Positions 52,466-60,178 of a stretch of 64,000 nucleotides of DNA are shown here, one piece after another. The position numbers and the translations under genes were made by a program. The notes beneath the pieces are model-generated. The model ran no database searches and had not been told where the DNA came from. It worked only from the letters and a program-made list of their open reading frames with translations. The stretch's first letter is position 1, and the number at the start of each line of letters is the position of its first letter. This DNA is from Paenibacillus sp. V4I3 (GTDB lineage: Bacteria; Bacillota; Bacilli; Paenibacillales; NBRC-103111): the NCBI RefSeq assembly GCF_030817215.1, contig NZ_JAUSZA010000001.1:4004501-4068500 (forward strand). The letters are read 5' to 3'.

Positions 52466-53106
52466 TGCTTTCTTATTATCATCTGGAAACGCTGCTGCCC
52501 AGGTTGTTCGCTTTTCTGATCGCAATGACGCTGCACGATGCAGCTCATGCGGGGGTAGCTTGGCTGCTCGGAGATCGTACAGCTCGAGAAAGCAAACGGT
52601 TATCGCTAAACCCCTTGGCACATTTAGATGCCTTGGGGCTAGCTATGATCATCTTCGGACCCTATGGCTGGTCGAAGAGATTACCGGTAGATGAATCACG
52701 ATTTAAGAAGAGACCTAGGCTATCCCATACACTTGTTTATTTAGCGGGGCCTTTTACGAATTTGCTGCTCGTTTTGTTCTTCTGGTGGCTCTATTTCTTT
52801 CTTCCGGCTTTGGTAGGAGGAGGGACAGAGTCCATAACTGTTGAACAGTGGCGAGTCTATTTGCAGTACTGCGTCATCGTCAATTTAATGATTTGTCTTA
52901 TACATATGCTGCCCCTTTATCCGCTCGACGGATGGTATGTTTTGAAAGGACTTGTTCCTTCCCGAAAGCAGGGATGGTTTGCACGTAATCAACGCTATGC
53001 ACTTATTCTAGTTATTGTTTTAATGATTACACCGGTTGGTCAATGGGCGCTCGGACATATTTATCCGTTTGCCGCGCAGTTTGTTATGAATCTATTTTCA
53101 CTATGA
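52465..53106 (+). CDS. Site-2-protease-like M50 membrane protein with HDxxH in place of HExxH
   Basis: A 213-residue polytopic membrane protein of the M50/S2P type. The core helix reads TLHDAAHAGVAWLLGD, so the catalytic Glu of HExxH is replaced by Asp. The rest of the fold is conserved: SLNPLAHLDALGLAMII (near 48) and the third zinc ligand in LPLYPLDGWYVLKG (near 147). The loss of one methylene in the general base may slow or abolish proteolysis, or the protein may be a variant active form. ATG overlaps the ribH stop. It precedes scpA, a common position for this protease. Confidence 0.82.
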   Translation: MLSYYHLETLLPRLFAFLIAMTLHDAAHAGVAWLLGDRTARESKRLSLNPLAHLDALGLAMIIFGPYGWSKRLPVDESRFKKRPRLSHTLVYLAGPFTNLLLVLFFWWLYFFLPALVGGGTESITVEQWRVYLQYCVIVNLMICLIHMLPLYPLDGWYVLKGLVPSRKQGWFARNQRYALILVIVLMITPVGQWALGHIYPFAAQFVMNLFSL

Positions 53107-53122
53107 CAAGGGGGAGAACGGA

Positions 53123-53914
53123 ATGAAAGTAACCTACAAGTTAGAAGCATTTGAAGGCCCCCTTGATCTATTGCTTCATCTTATCGATAAAAATGAACTT
53201 GACATTTATAATATTCCAATCAAAGAAATTACAGACCAGTACTTAGGTTATGTTCAAGCTATGCATGAATTGGAGCTGGATATTACGAGTGAATTTCTTG
53301 TGATGGCAGCAACGCTTCTCTCTATCAAGAGCAAAATGCTATTACCTAAGCCGCCTGTTATTGAATTTGATGAATATTTTGATGATATGGACGACTCTCT
53401 AGATCCTCGCGCAGAACTTGTTGCGAAGCTAATTGAATACCGAAAATACAAATCGATTGCCGATATGCTTAGGGATAAAGAAGTAGAACGTAGTCTGGTT
53501 TACACGCGAGAACCTGAGGATTTGACTTCATACCTGCCTGATATCCAGGAGAACCCTGTTGAAGGTCTTGATGTCGCAGATCTTTTGTTTGCCTTTCAGC
53601 GAACGTTAAGGAAGTTGGCTAACCGCAATGTGGTTGCGAGAATACGTAGAGATGAAATTTCCGTTAAAGACCGCATCCGAGAGGTTATTGACTTACTTAA
53701 ATTTAAAGGCGGCAAGCTGCTTTTCTCGAAGCTATTCGATTACGAAATGACACGTGAAGAAATTGTTGTGACTTTCTTAGCGATACTCGAATTAATGAAA
53801 ATGAAAAAAGTTATTTGCTATCAGTATAAGCTATTTGAAGACATCGTCATCCAAGCGAAAGAGGAGGTTTCTGACATTGACACTCAATTTCCCACAGATG
53901 AAATCAATTATTGA
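53123..53914 (+). CDS. scpA: Segregation and condensation protein A
   Basis: 263 residues, the kleisin of the bacterial SMC complex. The N-terminal start YKLEAFEGPLDLLLHLIDKN and the C-terminal winged helix (GGKLLFSKLFDYEMTREEIV near 195) are characteristic; they bind opposite ends of SMC. AAGGGGGAGAACGG precedes the ATG. The 3' end overlaps scpB. Confidence 0.95.
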   Translation: MKVTYKLEAFEGPLDLLLHLIDKNELDIYNIPIKEITDQYLGYVQAMHELELDITSEFLVMAATLLSIKSKMLLPKPPVIEFDEYFDDMDDSLDPRAELVAKLIEYRKYKSIADMLRDKEVERSLVYTREPEDLTSYLPDIQENPVEGLDVADLLFAFQRTLRKLANRNVVARIRRDEISVKDRIREVIDLLKFKGGKLLFSKLFDYEMTREEIVVTFLAILELMKMKKVICYQYKLFEDIVIQAKEEVSDIDTQFPTDEINY

Positions 53915-54500
53915 AGGACTGCTCTTTGCCTCTGGCGACGAAGGCTTGGATGCCAAGCAATTAGCTGAAGTCATGGAGCTTGATCTTTATTTGATTCGTG
54001 ATCTGCTCAAAGATATGAGAACGGAGTTCAAACGAAAGGGTCGTGGCGTTCAGATTGTCGAAGTAGCTGGAGCGTATCAGTTAACAACCTTAGCTGAGCA
54101 TGCGCCCTATTTTGAACGACTAGCTTATTCACCTTCACGATCATCCCTATCACAAGCGGCGTTAGAGACTTTATCCATCGTTGCTTATAAACAGCCAATT
54201 ACAAGAGTCGAAATTGAGGAGATCCGCGGCGTGAAATGCGATCGGGCCTTGGCAACCTTAACCGGTAAAGACTTGATAACGGAAGTTGGACGTGCCGATG
54301 CGGTAGGTAGACCGATATTGTACGGAACCTCCAAGCAATTTCTAGAATATTTCGGGCTTAGTTCGATTACGGAGCTGCCGGATTCGGCAAGCTTTCAAGG
54401 GAATTTCGATTTGGAAGAAGAGACACGTCTATTATTTGACCGAATAGGCGGGGATCAGAAGCAGTTTACTCTTGAAGATGTAAGTGATGAAACTGAATAA
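53877..54500 (+). CDS. scpB: Segregation and condensation protein B
   Basis: 207 residues with two winged-helix domains that dimerise on ScpA. IIEGLLFASGDEGLDAKQLA near 10 and LSQAALETLSIVAYKQPITR near 95 with EEIRGVKCDRAL are ScpB signatures. TTG 53877 is chosen: GAGGAGG at 53861-53867 lies nine bases upstream, inside scpA. The overlap with scpA is 38 bases. Confidence 0.94.
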   Translation: MTLNFPQMKSIIEGLLFASGDEGLDAKQLAEVMELDLYLIRDLLKDMRTEFKRKGRGVQIVEVAGAYQLTTLAEHAPYFERLAYSPSRSSLSQAALETLSIVAYKQPITRVEIEEIRGVKCDRALATLTGKDLITEVGRADAVGRPILYGTSKQFLEYFGLSSITELPDSASFQGNFDLEEETRLLFDRIGGDQKQFTLEDVSDETE

Positions 54501-54544
54501 GAACCCGCACACATGCATTTCATTTCCTTTTTAAGGTCATACTA

Positions 54545-54588
54545 ACTCCACTTACGAGAAGATATTTGTCTTGTAGGCGGAGTTTTTT
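54545..54588 (+). terminator. Terminator after scpB
   Basis: AACTCCACTTAC...GTAGGCGGAGTT imperfect stem followed by TTTTTG. Confidence 0.78.
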
Positions 54589-54596
54589 GTTAAGCG

Positions 54597-54661
54597 GAGA
54601 GACTTTGAGCTCGCTCAAAGATCCCAAAGCGGAGAGACTTTGAGCTAAGCTCAAAGATCCC
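54597..54661 (+). repeat. Two tandem family B leader hairpins before ytfI
   Basis: GAGAGACTTTGAGC...GCTCAAAGATCCC occurs at 54597-54625 and again at 54632-54661, 35 bases apart and both preceded by AAGCG. The second ends six bases before the ytfI ribosome site AGGAGGG. The arms are the reverse complement of the copy before spoIIAA. Confidence 0.88.
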
Positions 54662-54682
54662 TATATTAGGAGGGATTCTAAG

Positions 54683-55393
54683 TTGTTATGGCTGGGGATT
54701 GTCATTCTTTTTGTCATTTTTGCGATCATCGTTTTCTTATTCAGTTTCATTCGCGGAGAGTTAAATTTCTCCAGAGTGAAAGACAACGATACGTTATCAG
54801 TGGAAATGCGGGCGTTATTCGGGCTTATACGCTATCGTTACGTCATACCAATCATACAATTCAAAGGCTTTACGAAGGGGATTTTGATTAAATCGGAAGT
54901 TGTAACCAAATCCAGTTCCAAACTTAAAGATGAAACCAGGGATCATATCACGAAAGAAAAAATACTCTCCGTTTACAAACAAGCAAAGGAAGCACTTGTA
55001 CATACCTTAAACCTTTATGATTGGATGAAGCAGACATTAGCGAAAGTCGAGTGTACCGATTTGAAATGGATAACTCGCATAGGCATAGGTGATGCTCCTG
55101 AAACAGCGATTACAACAGGGGCAATATGGGGAATCAAATCTTCGCTGCTTGGCTTTTCCATTCGCTATGTGAACTTAACGGCGAAACCGCACATCGATGT
55201 TATTCCGCAATATAATGAGAAGAAGTTTACTACCGATTTTCGTTTTGCAGGACGTATCCGTGTATGGTTTGTAGTCGTTGCAGGAGTGCGTTTGATTAGC
55301 AGAGCGGCCAAAGTAAAAGGTGGTATTCGTACATGGATTCAAATAGTTTTGAAGACACTGAAGATAAGGTCGCGAGTTAAAACGGCTTCTTAA
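54683..55393 (+). CDS. ytfI: DUF2953 family protein YtfI
   Basis: 236 residues: an N-terminal membrane helix (about 2-22) and a soluble domain with the DUF2953 stretch VEMRALFGLIRYRYVIPII (near 40) and GAIWGIKSSLLGF (near 152). Function is unknown; in bacilli it is paired with ytfJ, as here. The start is TTG 54683 after AGGAGGG. Both genes carry leader hairpins. Confidence 0.86.
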   Translation: MLWLGIVILFVIFAIIVFLFSFIRGELNFSRVKDNDTLSVEMRALFGLIRYRYVIPIIQFKGFTKGILIKSEVVTKSSSKLKDETRDHITKEKILSVYKQAKEALVHTLNLYDWMKQTLAKVECTDLKWITRIGIGDAPETAITTGAIWGIKSSLLGFSIRYVNLTAKPHIDVIPQYNEKKFTTDFRFAGRIRVWFVVVAGVRLISRAAKVKGGIRTWIQIVLKTLKIRSRVKTAS

Positions 55394-55462
55394 AGTGTAC
55401 ATAACGATATTCCACTAAGGGCATTCTACAAATGAACCATTATTGCTTTTTAACGCTTGTGC

Positions 55463-55501
55463 TTCCGATGCCAGTTTATCTGGCTAAAAACTCTAAGGAG
55501 G
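55463..55501 (+). repeat. Degenerate family A leader hairpin before ytfJ
   Basis: GCTTCCGATGCCAGTTTATC then TGGCTAAAAACTCTAAGGAG keeps the family A linker (cf. GCTTACGATGCCAGTTTTGC) and the 3' CTCTAAGGAGG. The inner arms have decayed, although CCAG/CTGG can still pair. Confidence 0.62.
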
Positions 55502-55510
55502 AATACGATC

Positions 55511-56008
55511 ATGTCCGAACACCCGATTCAAGGCCTCATGAAAGTCGCCATGGAAAATATTAAAGAAATGGTCGACGTTAACACGATTGTCGGTGATCCT
55601 GTTGAAACGCCGGACGGAAGTGTTATTATGCCGATATCCAAAGTAGGTTTCGGTTTTGCCGCAGGCGGCAGCGAATTCGTGACAGATTCTGAAATTGAAA
55701 TCGAAGGCGGCTCTGTCGGTAAAAGCGATGCACTGAATTCAAGGGTTGCTCTACCTTTTGGCGGCGGCAGCGGCGGCGGGGTATCCATTACACCTATTGC
55801 ATTCCTCGTCGTAGGCAAGAATGGCGTGAAGGTTGTTCCACTGGACAACCAGACACATATTCTTGAACGCCTCATTGACTCCGCTCCCCAAGTAGTGGAC
55901 AAAATCCAAAGCATGATCAAAGGCTTTGGAGCTAAGACACCTGCCAGTACTGTAGGCGCGAGCGGAACAAATGTAACCAATATCGAGAATCAAAATTTCA
56001 TTGTGTAG
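55511..56008 (+). CDS. ytfJ: Sporulation protein YtfJ (GerW family)
   Basis: A 165-residue soluble protein. It starts MSEHPIQGLMKVAMENIKEM, with GSVIMPISKVGFGFAAGGSE and a glycine loop (FGGGSGGGVSITPIAFLVVG) following, the complete GerW/YtfJ signature. YtfJ affects spore germination. The ATG 55511 follows TAAGGAGGAATACG, whose first bases belong to the degenerate leader repeat. Confidence 0.93.
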   Translation: MSEHPIQGLMKVAMENIKEMVDVNTIVGDPVETPDGSVIMPISKVGFGFAAGGSEFVTDSEIEIEGGSVGKSDALNSRVALPFGGGSGGGVSITPIAFLVVGKNGVKVVPLDNQTHILERLIDSAPQVVDKIQSMIKGFGAKTPASTVGASGTNVTNIENQNFIV

Positions 56009-56027
56009 CTGATTGGCCTTCGTTTGA

Positions 56028-56053
56028 GCTGTCCTTTGTGGGCAGCTTTTTTC
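56028..56053. terminator. Terminator between ytfJ and the convergent transporter
   Basis: AGCTGTCCTTTGTGGGCAGCT stem with a T run on the plus-strand side. Confidence 0.72.
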
Positions 56054-56066
56054 ATGTTCTATTCCC

Positions 56067-57362
56067 CTATAGCAGATAACGAATATAAATATAAACATGA
56101 GCCAATGCCAAAGACACAAGGGTTATAGGAGCCCCCACCTTCAGAAATTCCATATAACTGAAGCCTTTGCCCTCTTTGGCGGCGAGTCCGGCAACGATAA
56201 CATTGGCGGAAGCGCCGATAATTGTGCCATTTCCTCCTAAACAAGCCCCTAAAGCAAGCGACCACCATAGGATATTGATAGGCTCCGAATCAACGGCAAG
56301 TCCAAGCCCCACGGCCATGTCTTTAATTAAGGGGATCATCGTAGCAACGAATGGAATGTTGTCAATGGTCGCTGATGCAAGACCAGAACCCCAGAGAATC
56401 AATAATGAAGCCGTGGTGATGTCTCCTTCCGTTACATCTAGAGCTTTCATGGCTAGAGATTTAATTAATCCAACCTCTTGTAAACCTCCGACTAAGCTAA
56501 AAAGGCCAGCAAAGAAGAAAATCGTTACCCACTCAATAGAATCAAAAGCTTTTTCGACATCGTGTTCCTTGAGACCGAAAAGCATGAGCAAAATAGCACC
56601 GGTTATCGCGATAACTGCGGCATCAACATGAATAATAGCATGAAGCATAAATCCGATAATAGTCAGTGATAAAATAAGTAAAGATTTTTTCATGAGCAGC
56701 TTATCCTTGATATAATCGCGTTCATTCAGCTCTAAGAGTTTAGTTTGCAGAGCAGGATTAGGTCGCAGTTGCTTTCTATACATCATATACAACATGAAAA
56801 GGGCTACACCGAAAATAAGGATCGTAATAGGCGCTAAATTGAGCAGAAAGGCATTAAAGGTTAAATGCGGGTTGGCAGATCCAATCATGATGTTGGGAGG
56901 ATCTCCAATGAGTGTAGCTGTACCTCCTATATTGGAAGCAATGATTTCAGACATCAAGAAAGGGACGGGATTAATTTCCAGTATCCGAGTAATCGCAATG
57001 GTGACAGGGACGACCAATAAGACGGTTGTCACGTTATCCAAGAGGGCTGAGCCAATAGCAGTTAAAACGGACAGTACGAGTAATATACGCAAGGGATCCC
57101 CCTTCACAGCTTTCGCGGCGCGGATGGCGACGAACTGAAATACACCCGTTTGATTCGTAATTCCTACGAGAATCATCATTCCAATAAGAAGAGTGATGGT
57201 CTCCCATTCGATATACTGTTGAAACACTTTGTGCACATCTAGAATACCGGCAAATACCATGATCACAGCACCGAGTAAGGCGATGACCGCTCGATTGACT
57301 TTCTCAGAAATAATAAGCGCATAAGTCAATACAAAAATAATTAAGGCAACCCAAGTTAGCAT
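56067..57362 (-). CDS. ArsB/NhaD-family ion transporter (SLC13-like permease)
   Basis: A 431-residue protein with about twelve membrane segments in two halves. VTIAITRILEINPVPFLMSE, ASNIGGTATLIGDPPNIMIG (near 140) and the repeat LGACLGGNGTIIGASANVIV (near 385) are the inverted-repeat substrate motifs of the ArsB/NhaD/DASS superfamily. It may move arsenite, Na+/H+ or a dicarboxylate; the class cannot be fixed. GAGGAGGAAAAC precedes the ATG. A sigma-A promoter, a leader terminator and a hairpin lie upstream. Confidence 0.87.
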   Translation of the reverse strand: MLTWVALIIFVLTYALIISEKVNRAVIALLGAVIMVFAGILDVHKVFQQYIEWETITLLIGMMILVGITNQTGVFQFVAIRAAKAVKGDPLRILLVLSVLTAIGSALLDNVTTVLLVVPVTIAITRILEINPVPFLMSEIIASNIGGTATLIGDPPNIMIGSANPHLTFNAFLLNLAPITILIFGVALFMLYMMYRKQLRPNPALQTKLLELNERDYIKDKLLMKKSLLILSLTIIGFMLHAIIHVDAAVIAITGAILLMLFGLKEHDVEKAFDSIEWVTIFFFAGLFSLVGGLQEVGLIKSLAMKALDVTEGDITTASLLILWGSGLASATIDNIPFVATMIPLIKDMAVGLGLAVDSEPINILWWSLALGACLGGNGTIIGASANVIVAGLAAKEGKGFSYMEFLKVGAPITLVSLALAHVYIYIRYLL

Positions 57363-57375
57363 GTTTTCCTCCTCA

Positions 57376-57396
57376 CAGTAAGCTTTTGCTTTACTG
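57376..57396 (-). repeat. Hairpin adjacent to the ribosome site of the transporter gene
   Basis: CAGTAAAGCAAAAGCTTACT on the minus strand is an imperfect palindrome four bases before GAGGAGG. It shares position and the AGCAAAA core with family A, but the arms differ, so membership is uncertain. Confidence 0.45.
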
Positions 57397-57449
57397 ACTT
57401 AGTAAGTAAAAATTATTATGTCCATTTTCAAGGAGAACCCCAAAAAACG

Positions 57450-57476
57450 CAAAAAGAAGCCTGCAGTGGCAGGCTC
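57450..57476 (-). terminator. Leader terminator upstream of the ArsB/NhaD gene
   Basis: On the minus strand AGCCTGCCACTGCAGGCT (7-bp stem) is followed by TCTTTTTGCGTTTTTT. It lies between a good sigma-A promoter and the gene, about 95 bases before the ATG, so transcription may be attenuated here. Confidence 0.7.
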
Positions 57477-57507
57477 CTCCGGTGATCTCCGTATTAAATT
57501 ATTACTC

Positions 57508-57536
57508 ATTATACCGACTGATTTCTGTTTTGTAAA
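57508..57536 (-). promoter_or_regulatory. Sigma-A promoter for the ArsB/NhaD transporter
   Basis: TTTACA (complement of 57531-57536), a 17-base spacer and a perfect TATAAT (complement of 57508-57513), oriented toward the transporter gene. Confidence 0.78.
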
Positions 57537-57549
57537 TAAGAAGACTTGG

Positions 57550-57577
57550 ACATATCCCCATTCCATAAGCATATACT
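57550..57577 (+). promoter_or_regulatory. Possible sigma-E promoter of dacB-spmAB
   Basis: ACATATC (57550-57556) and CATATACT (57570-57577) with 13 bases between resemble the sigma-E elements kmATATT and CATACANT. dacB-spmA-spmB is a sigma-E operon in B. subtilis. The spacer is slightly short. Confidence 0.35.
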
Positions 57578-57634
57578 TGTACAAAGTTTTGTCTAGTCAA
57601 AAAGGTACAAGTTCTTTTGTGTAGGGGGAAAACG

Positions 57635-58828
57635 ATGAAGATAAGAGTCAGGTTTATCCTATTATGGATTGCGATCATTAGTTTACTGTGGGCACCATTT
57701 GGACAAGTGGAGGCAGCACCGCCTGGCATCCATACGAATGCTGTGGGTGCTTCCCTTATTGATGTGGAGTCAGGCCGTATCCTCTATAGTGAAAAAGGGG
57801 ACACGCCTATGCGAATAGCCAGCTTGACCAAAATTATGACCGCGATCATTGCGATTGAAGAAGGTAAATTGACGGATAAAGTCAAGGTTAGTAAAAATGC
57901 GTTTGGCAAAGAAGGTTCTTCCATTTATCTGAAGCTTGGTGAAGAAATGCGTCTGCACGACATGCTGTACGGTCTGATGATGCGCTCTGGAAATGATGCA
58001 GCAACCGCTATCGCCGAGCATATAGGAGGAAGTGTGGAAGGCTTCGTTTATTTGATGAATGAGAAAGCGAAGATGCTCGGTATGGATCATTCGCATTTCA
58101 CGAATCCCTCGGGCCTCGATGAGGGAGAAGGTCATCGCTCCAGTCCGAACGATATGGCTAAGCTGACGGCTTATGCCCTAAAAAATGCCGTATTTCAAGA
58201 TATTGTTTCCACGAAAATCAAGAAAGTGCCGAACCCGAATGAAGCTTGGGATTATTCATGGCTTAACAAGAATAAGATGCTGTCTCTCTTTGAAGGTGCT
58301 GACGGTGTGAAAACGGGTTATACGAAGCTAGCCAAGCGCTGCTTGGTCTCATCAGCCACCAGAAACGGCCAGCATCTCGCCGTTGTTACGCTCAATGATC
58401 CGGATGACTGGGGGGATCACGCTCGGTTACTTCAATATGGGTTTAAATATTATCCGTTACAAACGATTGTCAAGAAGGGGGATGCCGTGGAGGGCACTCC
58501 GTGGGTCGTGGGGAGGTCGTTCTCCTATCCATTGGCTGAAGGTGAAGCCGCGCAACTAACTCGGAAAGTAGTACTAGTCGATCCTGCTTCTATGGAATAC
58601 CGGTTAGCAGAACGAGGGACAGTGCAATTTTCACTCAATCAGAAATCAATTCAAACAGTACCCATCTATGATTCAACAAGTCCGTTGCTGCAAACGACCA
58701 GTCAGTCCACATTCTCCTTTAAAGAAGGTAATGCGTATAAAGAAACATGGTTTTCACACTACGGATACATTTGTAGATTGTTAGTACAGAGCCTGTTTAC
58801 AGTCTCAGAATCACAATGGGCGGATTAA
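57635..58828 (+). CDS. dacB: D-alanyl-D-alanine carboxypeptidase DacB (sporulation)
   Basis: 397 residues with a signal peptide (cleavage near VEAAPP, about 27). Active-site motifs of S11 peptidases: ASLTKIMTAI (SxxK near 61), MRSGNDAATA (SxN near 121) and DGVKTGYTK (KTG near 222). It trims cross-links in spore cortex peptidoglycan. The ATG 57635 follows TAGGGGGAAAAC. It precedes spmA and spmB, as in B. subtilis, but a 103-base gap with duplicated hairpins separates them here. It is a second paralogue to dacF in the window. Confidence 0.92.
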   Translation: MKIRVRFILLWIAIISLLWAPFGQVEAAPPGIHTNAVGASLIDVESGRILYSEKGDTPMRIASLTKIMTAIIAIEEGKLTDKVKVSKNAFGKEGSSIYLKLGEEMRLHDMLYGLMMRSGNDAATAIAEHIGGSVEGFVYLMNEKAKMLGMDHSHFTNPSGLDEGEGHRSSPNDMAKLTAYALKNAVFQDIVSTKIKKVPNPNEAWDYSWLNKNKMLSLFEGADGVKTGYTKLAKRCLVSSATRNGQHLAVVTLNDPDDWGDHARLLQYGFKYYPLQTIVKKGDAVEGTPWVVGRSFSYPLAEGEAAQLTRKVVLVDPASMEYRLAERGTVQFSLNQKSIQTVPIYDSTSPLLQTTSQSTFSFKEGNAYKETWFSHYGYICRLLVQSLFTVSESQWAD

Positions 58829-58835
58829 ACTAAGA

Positions 58836-58919
58836 TTATGCTTACGATGCCAGTTTTGCTGAAGCAAAACTCTAAGGTTATGCTTACGATGCCAGTTTTG
58901 CTGAAGCAAAACTCTAAGG
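58836..58919 (+). repeat. Perfect 42-bp tandem duplication: two family A hairpins before spmA
   Basis: Units 58836-58877 and 58878-58919 are identical, each TTATGCTTACGATGCC followed by the palindrome AGTTTTGCTGAAGCAAAACT and CTAAGG. The second unit merges into AAGGAGG, the spmA ribosome site. Confidence 0.93.
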
Positions 58920-58931
58920 AGGCCATTTGAT

Positions 58932-59531
58932 ATGGTGAATTGGATTTGGCTGTTTTTTATTGTCGTTGGTTTCGGCGTGGCGGCATTGAATGGGAATGTG
59001 GAAACTGTCACACAAGCAGCTTTCGATGGTGCTAAGAGCGGAGTAACGGTCTGCTTTGGATTAATTAGTGTGCTGGTCTTTTGGATGGGGATGATGCGGA
59101 TAGCCGAAGATGCTGGTCTTCTTAGCAAACTTGCAAGATTATTGCAGCCAGCGGTTCGTTTTTTATTTCCAAGTGTTCCCAAGAATCACCCAGCCATCGG
59201 CTACATCATGTCCAACATGAGTGCCAATATCCTTGGTCTTGGGAACGCGGCTACACCTATGGGAATTAAGGCGATGCAGGAGCTGCAAAAGTTGAATCCC
59301 GATAAAGACACGGCTAGCACCGCTATGTGTACCCTTCTAGCACTTAACACATCCAGCATTACACTTATTCCTACAACCTTAATCGCCATTCGCATGAATT
59401 ACAATTCTTTAAATCCTGCGGAAATCGTCGGCACAACGCTAATTGCCACTGTCATTTCGACGGCCGCGGCTATTTTTGTGGATCGATGGTATCGAAGGTC
59501 ACGCTCACCCATCCCTCCTTTGAAAGGATGA
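58932..59531 (+). CDS. spmA: Spore maturation protein A
   Basis: A 199-residue membrane protein with about five helices. It starts MVNWIWLFFIVVGFGVAALN, with NHPAIGYIMSNMSANILGLG near 95 and LNTSSITLIPTTLIAIRM near 137, as in SpmA/nucleoside-recognition proteins. It is needed with SpmB for normal spore core dehydration. CTAAGGAGG precedes the ATG and is supplied by the last leader repeat. Followed by spmB after six bases. Confidence 0.94.
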   Translation: MVNWIWLFFIVVGFGVAALNGNVETVTQAAFDGAKSGVTVCFGLISVLVFWMGMMRIAEDAGLLSKLARLLQPAVRFLFPSVPKNHPAIGYIMSNMSANILGLGNAATPMGIKAMQELQKLNPDKDTASTAMCTLLALNTSSITLIPTTLIAIRMNYNSLNPAEIVGTTLIATVISTAAAIFVDRWYRRSRSPIPPLKG

Positions 59532-59537
59532 TTACGT

Positions 59538-60071
59538 ATGTATGCCTTCGTTTCACTCATCTCTGCATGGGCTATCCCTATCATGATCGTCTTCATTCCT
59601 TTATTCGCGGCCTATCGAAAAGTGCCCGTTTATGAATCGTTTGTTGACGGAGCTAAAGAGGGTTTTGATACAGCTATCAAAATCATCCCTCATTTAGTCG
59701 GTATGATGGTAGCCATATCTGTCTTTCGTGCCTCCGGTGCGATGGATTTATTAATTGGCTGGATGCGACCATTCTTTGAAAGCATCGGGGTTCCAACCGA
59801 AGTGCTGCCATTGGCCATTCTACGTCCGATTACTGGAGCGGGCTCGCTTGCTTTTACAACAGATCTTATCGAGCAGTTTGGCCCGGATTCCATGATTGGC
59901 CGCATTGCTTCGACGGTTCAAGGGAGTACGGACACGACTTTATATGTGATTACGGTATATTTCGGTGCTATTGGCATTCGGAAGGCTGGATACGCGCTAA
60001 AAGTAGGACTTATATCTGACTTGGTCGGCTTTGTAGCTTCCATCATCATCTGTTTTTTGGTATTCACTTAG
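59538..60071 (+). CDS. spmB: Spore maturation protein B
   Basis: A 177-residue membrane protein of the same nucleoside-recognition (Gate) domain family as SpmA. Characteristic segments are IKIIPHLVGMMVAISVFRAS near 50, ILRPITGAGSLAFTTDLIEQ near 93 and STDTTLYVITVYFGAIGI near 130. AAAGGATGATTACGT precedes the ATG. The 107 bases that follow, before rluB, show no gene. Confidence 0.94.
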   Translation: MYAFVSLISAWAIPIMIVFIPLFAAYRKVPVYESFVDGAKEGFDTAIKIIPHLVGMMVAISVFRASGAMDLLIGWMRPFFESIGVPTEVLPLAILRPITGAGSLAFTTDLIEQFGPDSMIGRIASTVQGSTDTTLYVITVYFGAIGIRKAGYALKVGLISDLVGFVASIIICFLVFT

Positions 60072-60178
60072 AATGATTATTCTAACGTGCTTTGCAACCA
60101 CGTGTTAATCTCAATATGCCTTCGCTCTTGAGATTTATATGGAACTCCGTTATCATTAGCTTGAGGTGAAAGCGGATC

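Noticed and set aside
58811..59182. Minus-strand frame with an internal repeat of NLRVLLQQNWHRKH
   Set aside because: It is the antisense of the duplicated leader hairpins and of spmA; it has no ribosome site and the repeat simply reflects the DNA duplication.
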